Shown: piece by piece, positions 1-12,800 of the stretch
Numbering within the stretch: position 1 is the stretch's first letter
Layout: every line of letters starts with the position of its first letter
Source: Morinoia aosen
Lineage: Eukaryota > Arthropoda > Malacostraca > Amphipoda > Talitridae
DNA length: 64,000 nt
NCBI GenBank assembly: GCA_030386875.1
Contig: CM059569.1
Coordinates: forward strand, 44,059,842 to 44,123,841
Reading direction: 5' to 3'
Notes under the pieces: generated by a model
Database searches by the model: none
What the model was told of the DNA's origin: nothing
What the model saw: the letters and a program-made list of their open reading frames with translations, nothing else
Made by a program: the position numbers and the translations under genes

Positions 1-713
1 GACTAATGGACGTTTTTCTTTCCCTTCTTCCTGAACGACGAACTCTGACTTGTATCACCGCTACCGGACTCCTCCCTCCCACGGTTACCTCGCTGCTCTT
101 CTCTCCTGCCAAATTCACACTTCACCAAACTCTGCTCAAAACTCGCTTCATTCTTTGTGCGCTGACTTTTTTCCATCCCACTGGAACATTGTTGTGAAAT
201 GCATCGCGTGTGTACGTCTTCTACCTCACCCTAACGTGCGTTGTGAATTTGTCTATCTGATCTTGGCGTACCGCATTGCATCAAATCGCGGTCCCGCTAA
301 CCACATCGTGCTCGTACTCTATGCTTCTACTACATCATGTCGTGCTCTTACGATCCTACACCAACCACATGCTTACACTATGCCACATTGCTTTCACTAC
401 ACCACATTCATTGCTTGCACTACGCCACATTGCATTCACTACACCACTTTGCTTACACTACACCTCACTGCTCATACTACATCTCATCATGCCACCGAAT
501 TACCGCTACACCTCACCTTACTACGTCTGCACTGCACTCCGCCTCCGCATGATCATATTCCTCTTCATCTCACCATACCGTACTTTTACTGCACCCATCG
601 TCCCCTACCTACACCACACACCGTCGTGACTTACACCTCTGCAAACTCGTGCCGCGCTCCCCATTTCGGCGCTCGCTCTCCCTCTGCCCACTCTGCGTTG
701 TGCGGCACCACAG
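1..713 (+). other. Intron of tomosyn (partial), pyrimidine-rich
   Basis: No exon is recognisable here. From about 330 to 620 the plus strand is a degenerate C/T-rich tandem repeat built on CACTACACCACATTGCTT-like units, which keeps several frames open by chance. The stretch ends in an AG acceptor (712-713, after gtgcggcaccac) that leads into the first tomosyn exon of the window. Confidence 0.6.
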
Positions 714-830
714 ACAAGCTGGACGGCTCGTTCAGTCGGTCCCGCTCGTCGAGCATCAGCAGCCTAGAGAACATCAGCAGCGAGGCCATCCAGTGCCTCT
801 GCTTCGCTGACTCCTACGTCAAGAAGAACG
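714..830 (+). CDS. Tomosyn: Tomosyn exon a (first in window)
   Basis: The exon follows AG at 712-713 and ends before gtgagt at 831. It codes the Ser/Arg-rich linker plus SSLENISSEAIQCLCFADSY, a hallmark tomosyn segment. It ends after one base of a codon; that G plus AT of the next exon makes Asp. Confidence 0.9.
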
Positions 831-3800
831 GTGAGTTGCGCTCACATTTGGTCTTGGTGTACGCCTGCATTTAATTGTTGCCTTAGTGTACTCTGCGCTT
901 AGTTGTTGCCTTAATATACGTCTGCGTTTAGCGGTTGCTTTAGTATGCATCTGCGCTTAGCTGTTGCTTTAGTATACACCTGCGCTTAGCTGTTGCTTTA
1001 GTATACACCTGCGCTTAGCTGTTGCTGCAGTATACACCTGCGCTTACGAATGAATGCGGCGCTGTGTCGTTCTGGGTCATGCTGTTTCCGTTGTACGCTT
1101 CTAGTTTAGCATAACTTATGCTTCGATGCGTGTTGAAGACGATACCGACTACTTTGATAATATATGAAGTGAAGCAGCTCAATCCCTGTTATCAACATCA
1201 TCACTTAAGGACACGTGACTTACGCTCATCACTGCTGTAACCTTTATTTGCTGTATTACTGTAGCAATGGCGTTACATTGCGTTATTCTACTGTTACAAT
1301 GCCGCAACATTGCGTTATCCTATTGTAACAATGGCGCAACATTGCGTTATCCTACTGTAACAATGACGCAACATTGCGTTATCCTGCTGTAACAATGGCG
1401 CAACATTGCGTTATCCTACTGTAACAATGACGCAACATTGCGTTATCCTGCTGTAACAATGGCGCACCATTGCGTTATCCTACTGCAACATTTCGCTGTC
1501 CCAAGAATTCAGTTATAGTAGCACCAGACTGCTCTAAATTTCCAAGTGACTTCGCTGCTTATAAGCGATAAAATTGCTATTGTTCTCGTGCCCGCAGATG
1601 CCCAGATGCTGCCCACTCTGTGGGTGGGCACCAGCCTGGGATCCGTCATCCAGGTGATTGTGTCTATCCCGAGCTCCGAGACCAGACAGACCAATCCCGT
1701 CTCAGTCTTCCCTAGTGGTAGGTTGTCATATCTTCATTCTTGTAATTCTTGTGTTTTGTCATCCCTAGTGGTAGGTTGCAATATCTTCATTATTATAATT
1801 CTTGTGTTTTGTCATCCCTAGTGGTAGGTTGCAATATCTTCATTCTTGTAATTCTTGTGTTTTGTCATCCCCAGTGGTAGGTTGCAATATCTTCATTCTT
1901 GTAATTCTTGTGTTTTGTCATCCCTAGTGGTAGGTTGCAATATCTTCATTCCTGAAATTCGTGTGTTTTGTCACGGCGCCTTGTGGTAGGTTGCAATATC
2001 TTCATTCTCGTAATTCTTGTATTTTGTCAGCAGCTCTCATGCAGCCAAATCTGATTCTGGTACTCGTGGTCTCGTTTAACCAACGTATGTGTGCATGAAA
2101 GATTACGTGACTCTCAAGTTGATTTCAGAAATATAGCAAGCCAAGAAAAGCACTCATGAAATCGTCTTCTATGTGATGCAGCGTTCGAGTCAATCAAAAT
2201 ATTCCGCTGAGCGACCTCGAAGCCATTTATATATTTCATTTAATTCATTCACGTACTTTCTTTGGATGATTTTCTTGCTTGGTAAGAAAACAAGGAAATC
2301 AAGTTTGGATTAAAATTTGAAGAATGAATGCCTCGTTTTTCGACCTGTGATTTACATTTGCTTTAATTTCTTTCAGTATTTCTTTATCTGCATCGTCTAC
2401 TGTACTGTTACTAAAAATTTTTCTTACATTTGCTGTCTACTTGTGTGGCTTTCGTGTAGTTGGCCTCCATTTTCCAAGCCCTGAACTCGCTTTCTTATTC
2501 AGAGAAATAATTTTCTGTCAATATCAGAGCGTTCGGTCTAAAGATTTGCTTATCACGCCCTTGATGTCCTGTCGTACTCTGACCTGCCTCCGTCTGTCCG
2601 CAGGTACTATATTCAGGTTAAAAGGCTCCATTTTGGCCATGTGCTTCTTAGATACGCACGGCGCCCTCATCAAGTCCAGTTTCGAGTCTTGGAGGGATGC
2701 GCAAAAGGAGAAGAAAGACCGTAAGTATTCACATCAAACCTCCGTCTGATGAACTGAGAACTCAGTCCACTTGTTAGTCATGTATGTTAGTGATGAAATT
2801 AGGTTTCATTCGGAAATATACCTTAAATGATTGAAGTAGCTTATCTTGCTCTTTCATTTTCATTACGGTTGCTACGGCTCCCTGATGACTTTTAGTGATG
2901 TACTCCTCACACATAACAATCTGCCTCTTCATTTGCGAACAAAATACGAAAATGTATTTAAAATGTTTGTAAGATATTAAAGAAATGACTTTCGAACGCT
3001 AGTTTTGGAATAGAGTTGTGCAGAAAAGTTTTATCTATAACTTCGTAGTTTTGTACGCCAAGGGACGACGAGGAAAATCACGCCAGGGAAGGCCATTTAT
3101 GTGGAGGGGAACTAGGACAATGCTCAATAAAGAAGACTATTGTAACTATTGTTCACCAATAATAATGTTCAGTATCTCAGTATTATCAACATTTGATCGA
3201 TACTTAATGTTGTTTAATTACAAAAATAGCTATTTGTTACTTATTTTATTTTAATAACTTATTGTTTCTTATTTTATTTTAGTAACTTATTGTTATTAAA
3301 ATAAAATTTTCGCTAACTGTGGTTGCCGGTGCAGGCACTCCAACAAAAAACACGAGCACTCCGTCAGGCAGCAGCGGGGGGAGCGGCACCCCCAACAACA
3401 AGCTGTCCCCCACCAACTCAGCCCTGTGGGCATCGGACCAGCAACAGCAGCAGCACCTGGTGCCCACCGAGCGCCAGTTCATCGTGTTCTGCTCCGAGAA
3501 GGTGGCCAGAGTTGTGGAGCTGCCCTCGCAGAACTGCGTCTACAAGCAGATCATCACCGAGGTCTCCTTTGTGGTCAAGGCAGAGATCATTCAAATGAAA
3601 GGTGCGCTCCCACCTCATGTCCTGGTTACATTCTGTAGAGTGGCTTGTTTAACGAGCGCGTGTATAGCGATGAGGGGTACCTGCATCATCCACTGAAGAT
3701 GTTATAGGCTTACCTCTTGATGATAGCGGACTTCGCTGTCTCAAATATGACATTTCTCTCACGCTCACATTGAAGTGAGCAGACGTTACTGATGTGCTCA

Positions 3801-6800
3801 GCATCACCGCTGATACGCTGCCCACTCCGCCAGGAGCAAAAATTAGTGATCGAGACACGAGATCTTTGCTATTTGCTGTAGAGTACAGTGATACTGCGTT
3901 GTTTGTGAAGAACTCTCCGCTTAAGTGAACGTTTTGATTCAAATGTTGGAATGGCTTACTTTGCAGTGGTATGACGAATTAGAAAATTTATAAATACCTT
4001 TCTAATATTGAATCTAATAGGTTGTTTTGTGAGCAGATGCGGTGTGTCTAGTGTGCTACATCGCGACCGGCCACATCTCCATATTCAACCTGCCCAGCTT
4101 GCGACAACTCACCTACGTAGATTTTCTTCCATTAGTAGACCTCAGGTAACTTACTACCTCCGTGCTCGTGCGTAGCATTGGTCGGGTTCTCCGGTGTCCA
4201 ATTCATCTGCTGTCCTAACCATGAGTTCTTTTGGTGCTAACGTGAGAGGCAAGCGACGAGGTGAGACGTCTTCTCTCTACTAAAGATCTCTCCATACATA
4301 CATTATACTGTATATCTCGCTCGCTCGCTCTCTACCATATGTTGGCTGGAGTAACAATGCATTCCATCTAATATCTTCTTACTTCTCGCCTTGTTCTTTA
4401 ATTATAATGTTACTGCACACGTCCGGGCATACTCGTGTCTGCGCGTGCCAAATTTTGGCTCTTGCTATCATCTTGACCAGGACTTACTTTGAGGAGTTGA
4501 ACCTGTTCACTGGCCAGCAAACGAGGCAGCCCATCCTACAGGCCATGTGACTTCAACCTCACGTGTGGTGTTCCTTGCGGTTGGTCCCGTGAAATTTTAC
4601 TAGTGGAATATCTCGTCTTCAGTACGATATATATTTTACTTCAGTGTTAATGCAATCAATACTTCACTTTCAACACCACAGTTTCTGAGCCAGTGTCTCT
4701 CCAAACACACTATTTGGTTATTGCTGCTATTTGAGTGTATATTTTTGGGCTCGGTCTACTGAATTTTTCAATAGTGGCGCTCTAGCTCTTAATTTACGTT
4801 CTCTGAAACACGTGAAATCCCGAACTGAGAGTTAGGTAGTCCTTTCTTTTGTTTAAATAGAATAGGCTTTTTAGTTTGTTATAGACCTTCTTTACAAGCT
4901 TGCTGTTGTCTTGTTATTTCAGCACTGACTTTTTCTTTCAACTTTAATCTCTTTGATAAATCTTCTTCTCAACTTGCTGTTCGTATGAGCAAGGGATCTA
5001 GAATGAGAACACACCTTGTATAGATTCCCCGTTCCCTAAGTTCCATAATAAATGGTAGTTTCCTTCTTGCTATCTTTGGAACAACTTGTTGGTAGGATGT
5101 AGGCTTAAACTTAAACTAATCTCTACTACTTGACCTATGGCAAAATAAAACCAGTTGAATCACAATATATCTGGGAGTCATCGTATGCTAATTTTTGGTA
5201 GTTTTCGGTGATAATTACGATTTTAATAATTACTACGATTTACGATAATTACTCTCGATTTTAACGCACAGCGGTTTACGTAAAATTGGAGATATCTATC
5301 TGTATTAAAACTTAGAGTTACCACGTCCCTGAGAGGCTTATATCAATAATACGCAGTAATTTTCTGTGGGATCATATATCACCCGCACTAGAAGTGGGTA
5401 AAGGTTCTTCAGCTTCATGAAAGTTCACGTGTGAAAAATGCGAGAAGCAAACGCAACTTGCGTGATAATTACGCTCGTGTGACTAGGTCTAATGGACGCA
5501 AGTGGGCAATGGGAATGGTGTCATCATGGGAGAAGTGCTTTTGCGAACAGTGCGATCCTCTTCGGGAATTACCAACATGTGGTTGTAAACTTTGAAGAAA
5601 TAAGCTACCATTTTGTGTTGGTTTTCATGACGGCCCTGTAATTCTAAGAATAAAGGCTGCTAAAATTATCGGTGGCATGTTTAGGCTGATAAATGTGTTG
5701 AGCAGTGAACTGGTTCAAGATAAAGGTCTAAGTCGAGTTGTGGGGATGTGTGCAGTAACTTTGTCTACGTAGGTGATGGTGTGCGCCAAGTAGTGAATGT
5801 GGTGCCGGAAGTACTTGAATGAGCTGCTGGGTGACCATCATATCTTCTTCTTGACTCACTGCGTACTTTGCTTACATCTCGCATGCTGTAATATATTTCC
5901 TAGAGAACTTTATTAGCGGAGTGCCAACTCTCGGTATAGATCTTTCCTGTGGCTTTGTGACGTAGCGTGCACCTCCTTACCGCTGCTGTTGCTCCTCACA
6001 GGGACGCTGTCGTCACCTTCCCATTTCCTGGACAGCGCTCCTCCTTATTTCCTCTGGGAAATTTATGTTTCTTCAACTACTGTTGAGGGAATAGGTCCTC
6101 TTCTGAGGTAGAATTAAGATGAAGATGAAATATATCCGAGAGAGAATTAAGATGAAGATAAAAAAATCTGTGAGAGAATTAGTTTTTAATTTCGGAATCA
6201 AAAGTTGCTTTGAAAAATGTAGTGCCGTACTGATTCAAACATGAAATTTGAATAAACTTTTCGAAAAATGCAACGATTGGTTGTTTCTTCTGGGTATAAC
6301 TCTTTTATAACTCAAAATTTCTTCCAGTAAGTAATCGCGTTTAAACTCTGAACAAACGTCGTAAGAGCAGCTGCCTGTATATTTTTTAATGCCCAAAGCA
6401 CCATCAAGTATAATGTCAACTTTGTTGAACATGGTTAAGTACTTCGGGACTCTCGCCCTCTGTTTCACCGATTCAGGTGGCTCGGCAACTTTGGTAGCAA
6501 CATTTTAGACTAAGCTTAGTGTTGACGCTATCGCAGAGCTTATTATCCACTTATAGATTACAGGCTATCCTATCGAAATGAGGCGACTCGAGTGCTCTGA
6601 ATCTTACATGAGTGTTAAAAGCATAGCGTTCATTGGTATTTTCTGCTTGAGTAGAAAAGATCTCTAATATAGGATATTTGAGTAGGAGGAATTTCTGACT
6701 CTTCACCTCTTGCCACTATGCACGATAGACACGTTGTGCGGTCGGGAAAAAGTTGCTCCAGGCTCAGTTAGAACTCTGTTCTACGTTACAATTGTTTCAG

Positions 6801-9800
6801 AATTTACTCCTTGTTGGTCAACATGCCACAGAGAACCTATGAGTACGTAATTAGGGCGTAAGTCTTAGAGTACGTAATTAGGGTTTTCATTCAGCGTTCT
6901 GATCAAAGAAAAAGGGTTCAAAATTTGTGTAATCTATTGATGGTGGTCTTCGATAGTTTTGCCAGACTTCAATTTGAGTTTAGCTGTTATCAAGTTAATT
7001 CAGCAAACTTGATTTCGTTATCAAAGTACCCACTCATGGGGTTTGTTAATTTCACATTAAATGTTTATTATGCTTTAGAACATGAACATTCAAATTGAAA
7101 AAAGAAACTTTAAAAGTTGTAAACCTTGGAATTTTCAAGCATTTTCCACTGGTCAAGCGTAGTTTTATGTTGTGCTAGTTCATTAAGAGTAATTGACGAC
7201 CAGTAAGATCTCAACGGCCGGTATAAATGCAAAATAATATCTACACTTAAATTTAATGCAAATTTCGCGCTCGCGCATCGTACCCAACCGTACGTTTGTA
7301 TCTCATGTATATATATATATATATATACATATATATAATTTATATATATAATTATACATATATAATTTATATATATAATTATACATATATAATTGAGATA
7401 TATATATATATATATATATCAAGACTTCGGCTAGCACCACCCTGTCTCAATAAGCAACACGGAATGGTTATAATATAATATATATATAAAGACTTCGGCT
7501 AGCACCACCCTGTCTCAATAAGCAACACGGAATGGTTATAATATAATTCGTGCTCGTTGAAATCATTCCTCCGCACAGCGTCCTTTTCTCCGCTAACTTG
7601 ACTGAGTTGTTGTAGTGTTGACTTTCTGAGGATGTGTGGTGTTCAACTTTAGTTGTGTGGGTGTCGTTTAGGCCTGCTAACATTCTCAATGTTTATTGTG
7701 TTTTTTTATCTTAACATGAGATTATTCTCTCACTCATCGTAGCTCTTACAAAACTCTTTAGCAGCTCTATTACTTACTACCTCTATTTTATTTCTTTGAA
7801 ATAGTAGGTTGGTCGTTTGTTTCTCTGACACAAGTTCTCCGTTTGATATGTTGTGTGTGAGCCGGAGTGTTGCTCGCCTCTCAGTTTGTGTGGTAACATT
7901 AGCTAATGCTGCTCGTCTCTCCTCACATCTTAGTTTCCAGACGAGGAAGCAGGGCAATGTTGTTGACCCAATACTCTCGATTTGGGGGCAGCAAATGTTC
8001 GTATGTGAAGACACCAACCAGTAAGTTCGAGTTTCGCCGACCCGTGGGGGTTATCAACCACCCTCTTGCATCCTTCGGTGCTTCTATTTATTATAATTAG
8101 AATTATACCGAACTTATGAAAGCATTTCATAAGGTTCTTGACGTTGAGGCACTCCCATCACCCTCTGCTAAGCATGTCTTTCTGTTCATGTGGCTTGCTG
8201 GCTGATGAGTGGTAACTGCGCTGCATGCTGATAGCGTGGCTCCATCTTACTATGAGTTGTGGCGGCCGGGTGCTTGCGGTGAGCATCGGGCAACTAACTC
8301 CTTGACAGAGCGTTCGTTGCTGACGGTCACTCTTGTAAAGCGACTCTATGGTCGGGGCAGGCCGCTAGCGATCTGTGCATCTTTGACGTGACTGGAAATG
8401 CCCTGGTGCAAAGGTTACTGCGATAAAAATAGTAATTGGAAGTCTTGCAAAAAGATCCATAAGCTTTCGGGAAATGAGCAATTGAGATAATTCAATTGAA
8501 CTTCTCCATTGATATCGGATTTGAGCGCTGCCATACTAATTAGAGCTTAATTTGTTGCGACAGAGTTCTCGTTATTTTTCCCGTAAATTTGCAAATACAT
8601 TCAATTGCAATAAACCGTATCAGTACAGCAGTGGAAATAAGTACCTGAAAGTCGTTACAAATCATGTTTCACGGTCAAGTAGCAAACCATGAGTTTTAAT
8701 TTACCTTAATTTTTTGCATATTTTGGAGGCAGTCCTCCGTCTGGAGTTGGTATTGTTGCCTGTTGCTTTTGTGCTTGATGTGCTGTCGGGTTTACGCAGT
8801 GTAGTTACGTGTTAAGTAATGTAGTAAGTAGATGGAGCCCCACAATGTCAACGCCTCACAAGACAGGTAAAGTAGCTAGCGAGGTAGTACTGCCGCGGCA
8901 CCACCTCGCAGAAAGCGTTGTGCCTCATCTGCATACTGTTCTTGGGGTGAGCACTGTTCATTGCAGTGTGGTTTTTGCTCCCTTTAAAGGCGTTTAAATT
9001 CTACGTTCTAACCAGTTGGGAACGTTATAGAGAAGCGTTAAAATGGCGTGGCTTTTCCCCTAAAGCAGTTATCGTTTCGTTAAGCAGACGAATCTATGAA
9101 GGCTTTATCTGGTGTGCGTGTATGTTTGTGGGCACGAGCAAGCGTGCGCGTGTGTGCGTGCTGGAGGTCTGCGCCAGCTGTGATAGATGGGGTCACCTGC
9201 ATGGGGTTGCCGGCTCCCCACCCCTGTAACGTAGCTGCACCCCGAGGCACCAATGTCGTCGAGCTCCACCAGCTCCTGGCGCCAAGTTCTGCTCATTCAC
9301 CGAAACAATTCATAATAAAATCACTAAATTGTTCTTCCTCTTTTATGTTACCCATGATTTTTAACTGAATTTGGGGATATATTCTTGTTGATAATGCACC
9401 AAATGAAGTTATTTTGACCAGAATTTTGTGATATCCTTGCTGAAAATGCAGCAAGTGAAGTCGTCAGTGGTGCCTCTGCGTGCGCACGCAGCTTAGCCTT
9501 GACTGTCAAGTGGCCCATCACAGGCCAACTGGTGTTGTCTGCCTCCGTGAGGCCTGCCCGACCGTTCTTGATGCCTTGCTTCCGATGCGAAGAGTGCTTG
9601 AGTTGGCCGTTCTTGTCCGTGTAGTGAGGCCAAATCTGTTGTCCTTCATGTTACGTTAACTGAGCTGACCCACCTGCAGCTTGCTCAGCGTGCCACGAAG
9701 AGACGCGCGCTGGTGCGCTGAAAGTTCGGCACTCATGGAGAAACGTTTCAATCTCAATTCAGATCCTTGAGTGTAACTTGTTCTTAAACCACTAGATGTT

Positions 9801-12800
9801 CAGAGCTACTGTCAATAATGGGGATTGAAGGGACTTGAGTTAATTTTTAGATTGAATCTTTTAAGCAGTGGGGAAAGACAGTGGATGTCTCTGCTGTGCA
9901 TTGTTTCTGACGATGAGTGTTGTCCCGTCTCTCCTGAACCCTCCACTATATGCCCCATTCCTCTCACTCAAAGCTCTGACCCCACAACACCAAACGCCCC
10001 ACTCCACTGCTCTCAGTAGGCATTCGTTGTGTAGTTTTGTGTTGCTTTTTCAATTTTTTTTGAGGTCACCCCACACGACTGTGACACTCTAGCGCGGATT
10101 TCTACAGCCCTCACTTCTTGTCACTTCATCATCTCACCGTTAGTTTTAAGATTTGTAGACCAATGCTTACACTCCACTGCGTTTTTGCATTAGTTTGAGA
10201 ACGACTTCCTTGTTAAGGATTTGCGTCCGCGTGAACGTGGTATTCTTTTCAGAAGGATTTCAGGGCGTAAAGAGTGTGATGAATTCAATGCCGAGATTAG
10301 TTATACAGTAATTTTTGCTCATTGTTTTTTGTACATTGTTGTGCTGGAGCAGACTGCACGTGTGATTTTGTAATTAAGAACTCGTAATTTGAAGTTAGTC
10401 ACCTTGTGAATTTATTGCCTAGTACATAATTAACTGCGCATCTACGTCACTCGCGGTTTTTCGATGAACTTGTTCTCGCTTTTATTTATTCATTTATTTA
10501 TTTATTTATTTATTTATTTATTGTTCGTACACAAGCACACCTCACTGAGCTCATCAAATTCTGACTTGTTAAATGCTTGTACTTGTTCTCGGAGTTTTCC
10601 ATATCTTAAAGCATAAATTTTTTTATTTCTCTTTTTTGCTGTGATACGTAATTATGATGAAAATTTATTAAAGGTATTCATTATGATTATAGTGGGATTT
10701 TTAATTTAAAATTTTTGTTCCATTGTTAATGTAAGTTTTGAACTTTGCACGCCAAGTAACATGAAATAATTTGTGTGCACTGGGGAAGTACCTTTCAACT
10801 ATTCTATTCATTCAAACATGACAGCAACAAATCGTCCACGAAGTTTGAACAGTTGTCGTAAGGAAATGATCCTGAGTTAACGATTTGAAATATTAGGCAA
10901 CGTTTGTGTTTTTCTTGATCGTATATGAATCCTTGTCAAATTCATGCGAGTTGTGGGCCTGATGAAAATTATTTGGGATAACACGACGCTCTCTGACATA
11001 GATTCGATAAGCTCCATCGTGAGGGTAAACCATTTCTTCACTTACTTAGTAAACGAACGTTCACGTTTTTATTGAAGTCAAAAATGTGATGGGAGTTCAA
11101 CGAGACTGATTTATTTACAAAACCCATGAGTGAATATTGAGGGAACCAAGCAGTGAAATCGTGAATTATGCAGCAACCATAAGGCATCGATGCTATTTAA
11201 ATTATAAAAACGAATTTATGTTGCTCCTTCCCAGCGCGTTGGCGCATGTTATGAGCTAAGCAGTAGGTGCACTTTGTAGCTGACGGAAATGTTTTACTGA
11301 AGGATTTGTTGGCATGTCTACTCGCAGGATTGCAAGAACTTTCTGCTTCACGAACCATGGTCACGGCATGTACCTCTGCTCGCCGTCTGAGATCCAGAAG
11401 TTCACTCTGTCTGCAGACATATGGTAAGATTCCTCACGTGTGCAAGTGTGGGAAATTAGTTTGAGATAAGATGGTGAGATTACTAGTGATGTACCGATGT
11501 ATCGGTATCGGTATCGGCAGTATCGGCAATTTTTAGTGGTATCGGTATCGGTATCGGCCAAAAAAATGGTATCGGTACATCACTAGAGATTACCTTGCAC
11601 GATAGCAATGGTTGACTTTTTTGCAATATTCAACTAAAAAGCATAGAAGAGCAAAGAATTCCACTTGTCGCGTTATTTTTGCTGTTGGTTAAAGTTGAAA
11701 TGAACAGAGGAAAGAGGAAATAATGCATGTCTGTGAGAAATTTAACGTTTCGTTTTTAGTGGATTCGATTTGCGCGTATTATAATCCTTGTTCATTGTGT
11801 GAGATGAACTACAGCGTTTTACTGTACACTTACCCCTAGTAGGTACTATAGCTTTCGGCGTATTTAGTTCTTTTTGCATTTTAATACACAGAATGTTACC
11901 TTATAATTCTATACCGGTACCGTATCGTTGGACGTTGATGACTACTTTTTATTTATTGAGGGTGACCTTAACGTTTAAAACCTTCTAATTTTTATAAACA
12001 AGTACGCACCTATGTACATATAATCTTTATTTGCCCATTAATGTTTATTCCAATTTGAAATAATAAAAATTATGACATTCTAATTTAATAAGCTCGTATA
12101 GAAGCGACATTCTAAATAAGTCTCTTCGGTTCCGGTTCCATTCCTGATTCTATTTTTCTTTGATTCGTGCGGCACTACCGCTGTTGAGACGAGGTGTGAA
12201 GCACTGCTTCCAATATTTTACCATCCTTTGTCTTCTTTCTGCAGCAAAGACTTACAGGAATTGCTTGGTGAGCTCTTCATTGCTTGTGAGATGCCCGAGC
12301 CCCCCAAGCAAAGCTTCTTCAAAGGCCTCTTTGGCGTCGGTGTGTCACAGCTCGACAGGGAAGAGCTCTGTAAGTTCCAAAATTGAACTATCGAAATGGA
12401 AGACTAATTTTTACTTGTGATATTTATAATTATTCCGGAGTGTTGACTAATAATGATCGAGAGAAATTAGTAGCTCTTTTCGTTCGTAGTTCCAATGTCA
12501 AAGTTTAATCTCACTTAATTCTAACAATAAAATTTAGCTTTGAATAAATGTTGGCGAGGATGCATCCTCGTGCAGTATACGAATTCTATTTAGTTCGTCG
12601 TTCGATTTCTGAACGATTTCAATAGCTCAGAATAGCACCCCCCCTCTCCCCTGGACACATCTATTGCACTTTTCACTTTTTCTTCCGCATAACTTTACAA
12701 GTTGACTTCGTAGTAGTACGTGTGTGCTCCATTAGATAAATTGCTCCTTTACGTACCGGGATAAATGTTTAGCATAATTTTTATTAACCTTTACCAGTAT

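Larger units (their letters stand above)
4146..11327 (+). other. 7.2-kb tomosyn intron
   Basis: No coding exon is needed or seen. Contents I can support: a retroposon copy (about 4760-5120), an AT microsatellite and a 65-bp duplication (7303-7545), and a TTTA microsatellite (10478-10521). The rest is unremarkable AT-rich sequence; short open frames around 7.8-9.4 kb have no recognisable content. Confidence 0.65.

Noticed and set aside
50-874. A 274-codon plus-strand gene
   Set aside because: Only its last part (714-830) is a real tomosyn exon; the rest is C/T-rich intron repeat that happens to lack stops.
1257-1480. CRISPR-like array (regular 32-bp repeats)
   Set aside because: Units abut with no unique spacers, and the setting is an animal intron.
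7296-7478. Tyr/Ile-rich small protein
   Set aside because: Translation of an AT microsatellite.
9440-9720. Possible extra exon in the large tomosyn intron (GC-rich patch)
   Set aside because: No open frame with good splice sites, and the phases of the flanking exons already join to give conserved protein sequence.
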